Below the pieces are notes generated by a model. It saw only the letters and a list, made by a program, of their open reading frames with translations, searched no databases and was not told the DNA's origin. A program made the translations under genes and the position numbers. From Crossiella cryophila (GTDB lineage: Bacteria > Actinomycetota > Actinomycetes > Mycobacteriales > Pseudonocardiaceae): a DNA stretch of 64,000 bases. Shown here one piece after another: positions 8,159-18,692 of the stretch. Each line of letters begins with the position of its first letter. The first letter of the stretch is position 1. The stretch is taken from contig NZ_JACHMH010000001.1 of assembly GCF_014204915.1 (NCBI RefSeq), forward strand, positions 1,736,001 through 1,800,000, written 5' to 3'.

Positions 8159-8832
8159 GCGGCGGACCGCCTGCGCAGCACCCGGATCACCAGCACCACG
8201 GCGACCAGTGCCACCACCACGCCGAGGCCGACCAGCACGATCGGCGTGGTCGAGCTGCCCTGCGGGGTGGCGGAGGTCTCGGCCGCCGCGACGGGTTCTG
8301 GGCCGAACTTCACCGGCACCACCACGTCCTGGGTGCGGTCGGCGGTGCGGGTGTGGTCGGTCCGGCTGACCAGTGCGCACTTCACCCCGCTGTCCCGGCA
8401 GTCGATCCTCGGCTCGGCCGAGAGCACCGGGCTGATCTTCAGCTCCGCGGTGAAGGTGCCGTCCGGGCCGAACGGCTTGGCCAGGTCCTTGCCGTAGGAC
8501 GGCGGGTTGTTGGAGATCCACTTGGACGAGCCGCCGGCCCCGCTCATGTCCGCGCCGCCACCGCACGGACCCGGCTGCTTGCCCGGCCCGTTGTCCACGC
8601 AGAAGGCCACGTAGATGCCCTTGTCCACCCGGTAGCCCTGGCCGGTGACGGTGACGTTCGCGCCCGTCTCGTCCAGGCCCTTGGTCTTGGACACGGTCAG
8701 CTGCTGGCCGTAGCCGCCGGTGACCGTGGTGCCTGCCGCGCCCTCGGTGACGGCTCCCGCGCCGGGTACCCGGCTCACGGTCACCGCCGACGGCGGCACG
8801 TAGCCGCTCGGCGGGGTGGTCTGCTCGGTCAT
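8155..8832 (-). CDS. Neocarzinostatin-like domain protein with C-terminal membrane anchor
   Basis: A 225-residue protein, first gene of the haem operon. Residues about 50-160 repeat the pattern seen in the other two paralogues: GQGYRVDKGIYVAFC, then PGPCGGGADMSG, a WISNNPPSYGKDLAKPFG block and SRTDHTRTADRTQDV. A hydrophobic helix (TTPIVLVGLGVVVALVAVV) and RRR tail close the protein. Unlike its paralogues it has no recognisable signal peptide: the first 40 residues are polar, and an in-frame TAG upstream leaves ATG 8832 as the earliest start. How it reaches the surface is therefore unclear. Iron boxes lie 15-53 bp upstream, so it should be expressed under iron limitation. Confidence 0.75.
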   Translation of the reverse strand: MTEQTTPPSGYVPPSAVTVSRVPGAGAVTEGAAGTTVTGGYGQQLTVSKTKGLDETGANVTVTGQGYRVDKGIYVAFCVDNGPGKQPGPCGGGADMSGAGGSSKWISNNPPSYGKDLAKPFGPDGTFTAELKISPVLSAEPRIDCRDSGVKCALVSRTDHTRTADRTQDVVVPVKFGPEPVAAAETSATPQGSSTTPIVLVGLGVVVALVAVVLVIRVLRRRSAA

Positions 8833-8846
8833 TCCGCCCCCACTAG

Positions 8847-8885
8847 CCAGGTGAGACTTACCTATCTATTGTTAGCCTAACCTAA
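8847..8885. promoter_or_regulatory. Two tandem DtxR/IdeR-type iron boxes
   Basis: Against the DtxR/IdeR consensus TTAGGTTAGSCTAACCTAA, positions 8867-8885 match at 15 of 19 (right half TTAGCCTAACCTAA is perfect) and 8847-8865 match at 13 of 19 with the symmetric core AGGTGAGACTTACCT. The boxes are offset by 20 bp, about two helical turns, as expected for co-operative binding of repressor dimers. They lie between the divergent starts at 8832 and 8915, so both the haem operon and the wall protein gene should be repressed when iron is plentiful. Confidence 0.85.
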
Positions 8886-8914
8886 GTAGGTCGTTTTGTT
8901 GATGGGGTGAACGG

Positions 8915-10051
8915 ATGATGCGAACGGTCCGGCTGACCGCGGCGCTGCTGCTGGGGCTGATCTTCGCCCTGCCGGGAACCGCTGTGGCCCAACAGGTTCC
9001 GCAACTCTCCGCCGATCGGTCCAGTGGCCTGGACCCGGCGGGGGAGCGGATCGTGGTGCGCGGCACCGGCTTCGCCGCCAACGCCACCCTGGCCCTTGGC
9101 GCCTGGTCCGGCAGCACCGCCGACCCGGCCGGTCCGGCCGCCATCACCACCGCGCCCGACGGCGGATTCGCCACCGAACTGCTGGTCAGCCCGGCCTTCG
9201 CGCCCGCTGGCGGCCCGGTCGAACTGCGGGTCAGCGTGGCCGGGGTGGCCCCGCTGCCGCTCGGCTTTGGCGGGAACCCGCCAGCCACCAGCACCCCGGC
9301 CACACCCCCGGCGACCAGCACTCCGGTCACCTCCACGCCCGGCACTGCCACCAGCGCGCCGCCCGCCGCGCCGCGTATCGACGCGCCGCAGGCCGAGGCG
9401 GCGGCCGCGCCGAAGCTGGCCGCGTCCAAGACCCAGGGCCTCAACGCCGCCGGGGAGAAGGTCACCGTGACCGGATCCGGCTACAACGAGGCCAAGGGCA
9501 TCTACGTCGCGGTCTGCGTGGACAACGGCTCCGGCAAGATGCCGACCCCCTGCCTCGGCGGCGCGGACCTCTCCGGCAAGAACGGCAACTCGGCCTGGAT
9601 CTCCAGCAACCCGCCGCCCTACGGCAAGGACCTGGCCAAGCCCTACGGCCCCGGCGGCAGCTTCTCGGTCGAGCTGACCGTGACCGCCAAGGACGAGTAC
9701 ACCGACTGCAACGTGCTCAAGTGCGCGATCGTCAGCCGCGCCGACCACACCCTGGGCGCGGACCGCAGTCAGGACGCGATCCTGCCGATCACCTTCGGCG
9801 GCAACGGAAACCCGCCGCCCACGACCACCACCACGCCGCCGCCCGGCGGTGGCGGTGGTGAACAGCCCGGCGGGGGCACGGGTGGCGGCGGGGGCGGCAC
9901 CGGCGGCGGTGGTGGGGGAGGTGGCCGGTCCGGGGGGCTGGCCAACACCGGCGCCGGGCCGATCCTGCCGATCACCCTCGGCGGCCTGGCCCTGCTCGCC
10001 GGTGGCGCCTTCGCGCTCTACGCCGGGCGTCGACGCTCCACTGTGGACTGA
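8915..10051 (+). CDS. LAxTG-anchored surface protein with two neocarzinostatin-like domains
   Basis: A 378-residue wall protein: signal peptide (cleavage near AVAQQ), a first Ig-like domain (about 28-115), a Thr/Pro-rich linker, a second domain (about 165-290) with TGSGYNEAKGIYVAVC, a C-x11-C pair, WISSNPPPYGKDLAKPYG, a C-x4-C pair and SRADHTLGADRSQD, then a long glycine-rich stalk, LANTG, a hydrophobic helix and a basic tail. The second domain is closely related to the protein encoded divergently at 8155-8832. It shares the iron-box promoter region, so it is probably an iron-regulated surface component of haem capture. ATG codons at 8915 and 8918 are both possible. Confidence 0.85.
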   Translation: MMRTVRLTAALLLGLIFALPGTAVAQQVPQLSADRSSGLDPAGERIVVRGTGFAANATLALGAWSGSTADPAGPAAITTAPDGGFATELLVSPAFAPAGGPVELRVSVAGVAPLPLGFGGNPPATSTPATPPATSTPVTSTPGTATSAPPAAPRIDAPQAEAAAAPKLAASKTQGLNAAGEKVTVTGSGYNEAKGIYVAVCVDNGSGKMPTPCLGGADLSGKNGNSAWISSNPPPYGKDLAKPYGPGGSFSVELTVTAKDEYTDCNVLKCAIVSRADHTLGADRSQDAILPITFGGNGNPPPTTTTTPPPGGGGGEQPGGGTGGGGGGTGGGGGGGGRSGGLANTGAGPILPITLGGLALLAGGAFALYAGRRRSTVD

Positions 10052-10097
10052 CTAATTCGGTTGCGGCCGCGCGGGCCCGGCTGCGACCGTCAACGGC

Positions 10098-11705
<1,608 letters not shown>

Positions 11706-11717
11706 GCCGGCGGCCGA

Positions 11718-11746
11718 GAGCGGGCACCCCCGACTGGCACCCGCTC
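11718..11746. terminator. Stem-loop between convergent genes
   Basis: GAGCGGG at 11718-11724 can pair with CCCGCTC at 11740-11746 around a 15-nt loop. It sits in the 61-bp gap between the convergent ABC-F and glutamate-cysteine-ligase genes. There is no T-tract, so this is a weak call. Confidence 0.35.
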
Positions 11747-11766
11747 CCGACCTCGTTAATTGGCTC

Positions 11767-13266
11767 TCAGCCCCCGACCGGCCAGGTGTGCACCGGCTCG
11801 CCGGAGTGCATCAGTTCCAGGTATCGCCGCAACATCCCGGTCAGCGCCGCGTCCCGGTCCAGGCCCCGGCTCTCCAGCCGGGCCACCGTCTCCCGCTGCC
11901 AGGTCGACCCGGTGCGCCGTGCCACGCACCGCTCTTCGATCACCCCGAGGTAGCGCTCGCGGGCCGCGTCGGAGACCCCGCACAGCCGAAGTCCCTCGTG
12001 CGCCATCGGCAGCAGCCGCCGCAGCACCAGCTCATCCGGCGGGATCCAGCCGATGCCCGGCCAGTACAGCTGCGCGTTCATCCCGTGCCGGGCGCCGCTG
12101 TAGAGGTTCTCCTCGGCCGCCTGGAAGGACATCTGGGTCCACACCGGGCGGTCCTGCTCGGTCAGCGCCCGCTGCGCGCCGTAGAAGAAGGCCGCGTTGG
12201 CCAGCACGTCCAGCACGGTCGGGCCCGCGGGCAGCACCCGGTTCTCCACCCGCAGGTGCGGCACCCCGTCCACGATGTCGTAGACCGGCCGGTTCCACCG
12301 CCAGATGGTGCCGTTGTGCAGCCGCAGTTCGGAGAGCTTCGGCGCCCGCCCGGCCGCCAGCGCCTCCAGCGGGTCTTCCGGCTCGGTCTCGGGCAGCAGC
12401 GCCGGGAAGTAGCGGACGTTCTCCTCGAACAGGTCGAAGATCGAGGTGATCCAGCGTTCGCCGAACCACACCCGTGGCCGCACGCCCTGGTTCTTCAGCT
12501 CCTGCGGCCTGGTGTCGGTGGCCTGCTCGAACATCGGGATCCGGGTCTCGTGCCAGAGCGCCTTGCCCAGCAGGAACGGCGAGTTCGCGGCCAGCGCGAC
12601 CTGCACCCCGGCCAGGGTCTGCGCGGCGTTCCAGTGCGCGGCGAAATCGTTCGGCTCCACCTGCAGGTGCAACTGCACCGAGGTGCAGGAGGACTCCGGC
12701 AGGATCGAGTCGGTGTAGCTGCGCAGCCGCTCGGGTCCCTTGCCGGGCATCGGCGCGCCCTCCATGTCCAGCAGCATCTCCTCGCCGCGCGCGCCGAAGA
12801 TCTGCGCGTTCAGCAGGGAGTAGCGCGGACTGGTGGAGAGCCACCTCGGGTCGAAGTGCTCCCGGCGCAGCGTCGGCAGCATGCCGATCATGGCCAGCGC
12901 GGCGCCCGCGTCATGGGCCTTGCCGTCGGCGGCGTCGAGCTGCTGGCGTAGCTCCTCCTCAAGCTCAAGCGCCTCGTCCCCGGCCAGCGGCCGCGGCGCG
13001 ACGTTGATCTCGATGTTGTACTGGCCTAGTTCGGTCTGGAAAGCAGGGTCGGAGATCTTCTCCAGGACCACCGTGTTCGCCATGGCAGGCTTCAGCGTCT
13101 CGTCGACGAGATTCAACTCGATCTCCAGCCCCATCTGTTGCCGGGGAAAGGAGAAGTGGTTCTCGGCGAGCATCCGGGCGAGTGCGTCCAGGCAGCGCTG
13201 GACCTTGTCCCGGTATCGCTGACGATCCTCCCTGGTGAAAGTCCGGTTGGTCACGTCCCTTCCCAT
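11767..13266 (-). CDS. Glutamate-cysteine ligase family (GCS2-type) protein
   Basis: A 499-residue cytoplasmic enzyme related to carboxylate-amine/glutamate-cysteine ligases. Recognisable parts are the N-terminal FPRQQMGLEIELNLVD strand with the GxEIE glutamates that bind Mg-ATP (about residue 55), YNIEINVAPRP, SCTSVQLHLQV and RVENRVLPAGPTVLDVLANA. Family members ligate glutamate to an amine or cysteine; this long actinomycete subgroup has no assigned substrate that I know of. The ATG at 13266 has GGGAGG four bases upstream. It is divergent from the methylase gene and stands alone. Confidence 0.8.
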   Translation of the reverse strand: MGRDVTNRTFTREDRQRYRDKVQRCLDALARMLAENHFSFPRQQMGLEIELNLVDETLKPAMANTVVLEKISDPAFQTELGQYNIEINVAPRPLAGDEALELEEELRQQLDAADGKAHDAGAALAMIGMLPTLRREHFDPRWLSTSPRYSLLNAQIFGARGEEMLLDMEGAPMPGKGPERLRSYTDSILPESSCTSVQLHLQVEPNDFAAHWNAAQTLAGVQVALAANSPFLLGKALWHETRIPMFEQATDTRPQELKNQGVRPRVWFGERWITSIFDLFEENVRYFPALLPETEPEDPLEALAAGRAPKLSELRLHNGTIWRWNRPVYDIVDGVPHLRVENRVLPAGPTVLDVLANAAFFYGAQRALTEQDRPVWTQMSFQAAEENLYSGARHGMNAQLYWPGIGWIPPDELVLRRLLPMAHEGLRLCGVSDAARERYLGVIEERCVARRTGSTWQRETVARLESRGLDRDAALTGMLRRYLELMHSGEPVHTWPVGG

Positions 13267-13481
13267 GCCGCCTCCCAATCGGTCGGCTGGTTGGCCGGGC
13301 ACACCAGCGGCGTAGCGAACGCCCACCGTGGCACAGCGTTTCCCGGGCTGGCCAGCCGCCAAACCGGTGCTCTCTGTTACATCGTCTTAACCAACAGCAA
13401 CAACATGCAGGTCAGCGCGTTGCTTCCGGATCTACGTTACTGGACAGTCTCTCTCGAATCGTGGGATGGCACACTGATCGG

Positions 13482-14300
13482 GTGGTGCAGGTGATCCAGA
13501 TCGACGACCCGGCCGATGAGCGTCTCGCCGACTTCCGCGACCTGTCTACCGCCGACCGGCGGCCGGACCGTCCCGGCGGGCGCGGCCTGGTGCTGGCCGA
13601 GGGCGTGGTGGTGGTCGAGCGCCTGCTCGCCTCGCCCTACCCGGTGCGCGCCCTGCTGGGCGTCCAGCGCCGGATCGAGGCCCTGGCCGACCAGCTGGAA
13701 TCCGTCGACGTCCCGGCCTATGTCACCAGCGCGGAGATCATGGCCGAGGTGGTCGGCTTCCACCTCAACCGCGGTGTGCTGGCCAGCGCGGACCGCGCGC
13801 CCATGCCCGCGCCGGCCGACCTGGCCGCCCGGTCCCGCTGCCTTGCGGTGCTGGAGGGCGTCGGCGACCACGAGAACCTGGGATCGATCTTCCGCAACGC
13901 CGCCGCGCTCGGTGTGGACGGCGTGCTGCTCGGGCCCGGCTGCTCCGATCCGCTGTACCGGCGCAGCGTCCGGGTCTCCATGGGCCACGTGCTCCGGGTC
14001 CCGTTCAGCACCGTCGAACCCTGGCCGGACGGCCTGAAAACCCTGCGCGACAACGGCTTCCGGATCGCCGCCCTCACCCCGAGGGCCGATTCCCGGTCGC
14101 TGCGGACCGCGGTGGCCGGGGTCGGCAAGGTCGCGCTGCTGCTCGGCTCGGAGGGCCCCGGCCTGACCGAGGAGGCCATCACCGCCGCCGACCTGCCGGT
14201 GCGCATCCCGATGGCGCCGGGCGTGGACTCGCTCAACGTGGCCACCGCGGCGGCCGTGGCCTTCTACGAGGTCACCCAAGCCCTTGACCCGGACCACTAG
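13482..14300 (+). CDS. SpoU/TrmH-family RNA 2'-O-methyltransferase
   Basis: A methyltransferase with the SPOUT trefoil-knot motifs: motif 1 NLGSIFRNAAALGVDGVLLG, motif 2 KVALLLGSEGPGLTEE and motif 3 IPMAPGVDSLNVATAAAVAFYE. It methylates a ribose 2'-OH in tRNA or rRNA using S-adenosylmethionine. The N-terminal 100 residues are the usual substrate-binding extension. Several in-frame GTG codons (13461, 13482, 13485, 13491) could start it; I chose 13482 because MVQ-type N-termini fit the family, but no clear ribosome-binding site decides this. In Mycobacterium tuberculosis the equivalent gene also precedes the DUF2537 gene and sepH. Confidence 0.85.
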   Translation: MVQVIQIDDPADERLADFRDLSTADRRPDRPGGRGLVLAEGVVVVERLLASPYPVRALLGVQRRIEALADQLESVDVPAYVTSAEIMAEVVGFHLNRGVLASADRAPMPAPADLAARSRCLAVLEGVGDHENLGSIFRNAAALGVDGVLLGPGCSDPLYRRSVRVSMGHVLRVPFSTVEPWPDGLKTLRDNGFRIAALTPRADSRSLRTAVAGVGKVALLLGSEGPGLTEEAITAADLPVRIPMAPGVDSLNVATAAAVAFYEVTQALDPDH

Positions 14301-14303
14301 GCT
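14298..14303 (+). promoter_or_regulatory. Possible -10 box for a leaderless transcript
   Basis: TAGGCT (TANNNT form) lies eight bases before the GTG at 14312 and no ribosome-binding site is present between them. This is the arrangement of leaderless actinobacterial transcripts. The box overlaps the stop codon of the methylase gene. Confidence 0.4.
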
Positions 14304-14311
14304 CCGGCGAC

Positions 14312-14893
14312 GTGGAACTGCACGCTCGCGAAGCCCGCGCCGTTCTCCTGCGCCCACTCGGCCAGGACGGGGAGCCGCTCGAGGTCGACCTCGGCACGCT
14401 GACGTTGCCGGCGGGCCTGGCCGAGGCACTGCACGAGTGGGCCGAGGTGGCCGAGGCGGTGGAACTCTCCGAGGGCGCCGGTGAGGCCGTCTACCAGCGC
14501 GGACGGCATCTGGCCTGGCGGCTGGCCTGCGCGCTGGACACCCCGGTGCGCTATGTCGACCCGGTGACCGGGGAGACCGAGGAGATCCTGCCGCCGCCAC
14601 CGCTGCCGGTGCGCCCGGCGGAGCCGGTGGAACCGACCCCGTGGGCGACCGGGCTGACGGTGAGCGTGTTCGTGGCCGCGATCGTGGTGGTCTCGATCGT
14701 CGCGCTGTCCCAGGGGCTGAGCCAGGCCAGCCCGCTGCTCGCCGTGGGGGCGAACGTGGTGATCGCGGGTGGCCTGGCGCCCTCGGTCTGGCTGGCGCGG
14801 CGCACCCCGGTGTGGCGCTGGGTGTCCTACGGCGTGGTCACCGGGATCGGCGTGGCGTGGCTGGCCCTGTTGCTGAGTCTGCTGGGACCGTGA
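14312..14893 (+). CDS. DUF2537-type membrane protein
   Basis: A 193-residue protein with a soluble N-terminal half (about 1-105, acidic, ending in a Pro-rich segment) and three membrane helices (about 110-132, 140-160, 168-190). It resembles the DUF2537 proteins encoded next to sepH in mycobacteria and other actinobacteria. The function is unknown. It starts at a GTG 11 bp after the methylase stop and ends 18 bp before a structured element that separates it from the convergent sepH. Confidence 0.75.
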   Translation: MELHAREARAVLLRPLGQDGEPLEVDLGTLTLPAGLAEALHEWAEVAEAVELSEGAGEAVYQRGRHLAWRLACALDTPVRYVDPVTGETEEILPPPPLPVRPAEPVEPTPWATGLTVSVFVAAIVVVSIVALSQGLSQASPLLAVGANVVIAGGLAPSVWLARRTPVWRWVSYGVVTGIGVAWLALLLSLLGP

Positions 14894-14911
14894 CGGCCCC
14901 TGGACCGGCAA

Positions 14912-14991
14912 AAGGGAAGAGCGCACCTGCTCCTCGCTGTCACCGAGGCAGTGGACCCCTGCAGGTGGTCCGCGGTCGCCGCTCTTCCCTT
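14912..14991. terminator. 80-nt structured element between convergent genes
   Basis: AAGGGAAGAGCG (14912-14923) pairs perfectly with CGCTCTTCCCTT (14980-14991). Inside it CACCTGC (14924-14930) pairs with GCAGGTG (14961-14967), and CCTCG (14932-14936) pairs with CGAGG (14944-14948). It lies 18 bp past the DUF2537 stop and 21 bp past the end of sepH, so a bidirectional terminator is the simplest reading; the nested stems are more elaborate than usual and a small RNA is possible. Confidence 0.55.
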
Positions 14992-15012
14992 GTCAACGCC
15001 ACGTGCGCTCCT

Positions 15013-15984
15013 CTAACCCCGCTGGGAACGCACGCCGAGTAAGACGTCCTCCCAGGAAGGCACGATCGGGTGGTTCTTCCGACCGCGCTTGCCCGCGGGT
15101 TCGGTCCGCCTCGCCGGGGCGTGCGTGCCCAGGTCGCCCTCTGCCGCCTCTGTCTTCTCGACCTCTTCCGCCTGCACCGGCTCGGTCGGTTCGATCAGGG
15201 GCGCGTCGGCCTGCTGGGCCAGCTCCTCCGGGAGCGGCTCTGGCTGGTAACGCTGACCGTTGCTCGCCGGGGCCTGCCGGGGTTCCGCCACGGGGGGTGG
15301 CGGCGGCATGGACTCGTCGATCACCGGCAGGATCTTGGTGTCGCCGTCCAGCTCCAGTGCCTGCTGCGCGAGCGGGGTGATCGCGCGCACGGTGCGGAGC
15401 GGACGGCCGGGGGTCGGGTCGATCAGGTCGGCGGCGTGCTCGTCCAGCGGCGTGATGGTGCCGCCGTGCGCGCCGGGGTGGAAGATCCAGTGCGCCCGGT
15501 TGTCCGAACGACCGGCCCGCCAGCGCAGCTGGATGACCCACTTGCCGTCCTCGCCGCGCCAGGAGTCCCAGTGCGCCACCGAGTAGTCCTGGCCGCGCAG
15601 GCCGAAACCGTGCGCAACGACCTCGCCGAGGGTGGAGACGTCCGGGCCGTCCTCGCGCACCGGGTGCGCGCGCTGGGCCAGCTCCGCGGTGCGGGACCGC
15701 TCCAGCAGCACCGGGTAGGCGTAGCGCTCCACCCGCTGGGCGGGCAGTCCGGATGCGGCGGCCACCTGCTCCACCGATTCGCCACCGCGGATGCGGGCCT
15801 GGATCTCGCGCGGACGCATCTGGCTTTCCAGCTCGATCTGCGCCTGGCCCAGCCGGGTGATGTCGCCTCGGGCGGCGGCCTTGAGCCGCTCGTCAGCCGG
15901 CAGCGAGAAGCGTTCGCCGCGCTCGTCTTCGAGGACAAGCACCTGCGCGTCCTCGTCGAGCCCGACTACTCGCAGCGCTCGCAT
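15013..15984 (-). CDS. sepH: Septation protein SepH
   Basis: A 323-residue protein with the SepH (DUF3071) architecture: a conserved N-terminal DNA-binding-like domain (MRALRVVGLDEDAQVLVLED through about residue 175, with a helix-turn-helix stretch RIRGGESVEQVAAASGLPAQRVERYAYP), a long variable acidic/Pro-rich middle, and the conserved C-terminal PSWEDVLLGVR motif. SepH stimulates FtsZ assembly during actinobacterial division. It lies immediately downstream of serC on the same strand and is convergent with the DUF2537 gene, as in mycobacteria. The start matches the family N-terminus. Confidence 0.92.
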   Translation of the reverse strand: MRALRVVGLDEDAQVLVLEDERGERFSLPADERLKAAARGDITRLGQAQIELESQMRPREIQARIRGGESVEQVAAASGLPAQRVERYAYPVLLERSRTAELAQRAHPVREDGPDVSTLGEVVAHGFGLRGQDYSVAHWDSWRGEDGKWVIQLRWRAGRSDNRAHWIFHPGAHGGTITPLDEHAADLIDPTPGRPLRTVRAITPLAQQALELDGDTKILPVIDESMPPPPPVAEPRQAPASNGQRYQPEPLPEELAQQADAPLIEPTEPVQAEEVEKTEAAEGDLGTHAPARRTEPAGKRGRKNHPIVPSWEDVLLGVRSQRG

Positions 15985-16027
15985 GACGGCCTCCCGGAAA
16001 CTTCACCTCGCTAGCGGACACGGTATG

Positions 16028-16061
16028 TCGGCGAGCCTGCTTGACGGGGCAGGCGCGCCGA
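16028..16061 (-). terminator. Stem-loop after serC
   Basis: TCGGCG (16028-16033) pairs with CGCCGA (16056-16061) and GCCTGC (16035-16040) with GCAGGC (16049-16054) around an 8-nt loop. It lies about 90 bp past the serC stop and 44 bp before the sepH start. There is no T-tract; it may end serC transcription or sit in the sepH leader. Confidence 0.45.
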
Positions 16062-16153
16062 CACCACGACTATCTGCACCCGATCTTGCCTGATCGGGGC
16101 ACAGGCTCGCACCCGCAAATCACAGTGGTGTCACTTCGCGGGAGGTGACGGGG

Positions 16154-17374
<1,221 letters not shown>

Positions 17375-17394
17375 TTACCAGTGGGTGCCCCAGC

Positions 17395-18519
17395 TCACCC
17401 AGCCTGAATCGTGTCCCAGCCCTCGACTTCGGCAGGCGTGCGCGGCCCCGGCCCGAGGTACTGGGCCGAGGGCCGGACCAGTCGCCCGGTGCGCTTCTGC
17501 TCCAGGATGTGCGCGCACCAGCCGGCGGTCCTGGCGCAGGTGAACATCGCGGGCATCATGTGCGGCGGTACCTGCGCGAAGTCCAGGATCACCGCGGCCC
17601 AGAACTCCACGTTGGTCTCGATCGCCCGGTCCGGGCGGCGCTCGCGCAGTTCGGCCAGCGCGGCCTGCTCCAGTGCGGCGGCCACCTCGTAGCGTGCCGC
17701 GCCCAGCTCCTGGCAGGTCCGGCGCAACACCCTGGCGCGCGGGTCCTCGGCCCGGTAGACCCGGTGCCCGAAGCCCATCAGCCGTTCCTTGCGGTCCAGG
17801 ATCCCGGCCACGAACTTGCGCGCGTCGCCGGTGCGCTCCACCGCCTCGATCATCGGCAGCACCCTGGCCGGCGCGCCGCCGTGCAGTGGGCCGGACATGG
17901 CGCCGATCGCGCCGGACATGCAGGCCGCCACGTCCGCGCCGGTGGAGGCGATCACCCGCGCGGTGAAGGTGGAGGCGTTGAGGCCGTGCTCGGCCGCGGA
18001 GACCCAGTAGGCGTCCACCGCCTGCACGTGCCTGGGGTCGGGCTCGCCGCGCCAGCGGGTCATGAACCGCTCGGTGACCGAGGAGCACTCGTCGATCCGG
18101 GACTGCGGCACCGCGGCCACCCCGATGCCGCGGGCGGACTGGGCCACGTAGGACAGCGCCATCACCGAGGCCCGCGCGGCGTTCTCCCGCGCCTGCTCGT
18201 CGGTGATGTCCAGCAGCGGCTGGTAGCCCCAGATCGGGGCCAGCATGGCCAGCGCGGCCTGCACGTCCACCCGGACGTCGCCGGTGTGCACCGGGATCGG
18301 GAACGGCTCGGCAGGCGGCAGGCCGCGGCCGAAGCGGCCGTCCACCAGCAGTGCCCACACGTTGCCGAAGGTGACCGTCCCGGCCAGGTCCTCGATGTCC
18401 ACCCCGCGGTAGCGCAGCGCGCCGCCGTCCCGGTCCGGCTCGGCGATCTCGGTCTGGAAGGCGATCACGCCCTCGAGACCGGGCCGGAAGGTCTGGTCGG
18501 CTGCCAGGTTCTGCACCAC
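17395..18519 (-). CDS. citA: Citrate synthase, CitA type
   Basis: A 374-residue citrate synthase of the secondary actinobacterial CitA type, condensing acetyl-CoA and oxaloacetate. Catalytic histidines lie in AAEHGLNAST and GFGHRVYRAEDPRA. Where classical enzymes have the catalytic aspartate (NVDFYSG) this protein has ETNVEFW, i.e. glutamate; to my knowledge this is normal for the CitA branch. I chose the GTG at 18519: it follows AGGGAGAGGGG at good spacing and gives the family length (about 373 residues), whereas the ATG at 18597 adds 26 residues with no family match. A second, GltA2-type enzyme is at 32487. Confidence 0.9.
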   Translation of the reverse strand: MVQNLAADQTFRPGLEGVIAFQTEIAEPDRDGGALRYRGVDIEDLAGTVTFGNVWALLVDGRFGRGLPPAEPFPIPVHTGDVRVDVQAALAMLAPIWGYQPLLDITDEQARENAARASVMALSYVAQSARGIGVAAVPQSRIDECSSVTERFMTRWRGEPDPRHVQAVDAYWVSAAEHGLNASTFTARVIASTGADVAACMSGAIGAMSGPLHGGAPARVLPMIEAVERTGDARKFVAGILDRKERLMGFGHRVYRAEDPRARVLRRTCQELGAARYEVAAALEQAALAELRERRPDRAIETNVEFWAAVILDFAQVPPHMMPAMFTCARTAGWCAHILEQKRTGRLVRPSAQYLGPGPRTPAEVEGWDTIQAG

Positions 18520-18692
18520 GGTGTGCCCCTCTCCCTGCGCGTTGGCGCCACCCTTCCGCGTGCGCGCGGTGTCGGCAATCACCTCCTGTGGTGGCATCCA
18601 TCACCACTCAGGCGGTTTCGCATTTGTGGATTTCGCCGTACGGTCCGCTGTCACGGTGCTACGCGGGGTGCCCCGTCGGGGAGGAGTTCGAC

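Noticed and set aside
14912-14991. tRNA gene
   Set aside because: The length and nested stems are tRNA-like, but there is no TTC loop, no acceptor/anticodon geometry and the outer stem is 12 bp.
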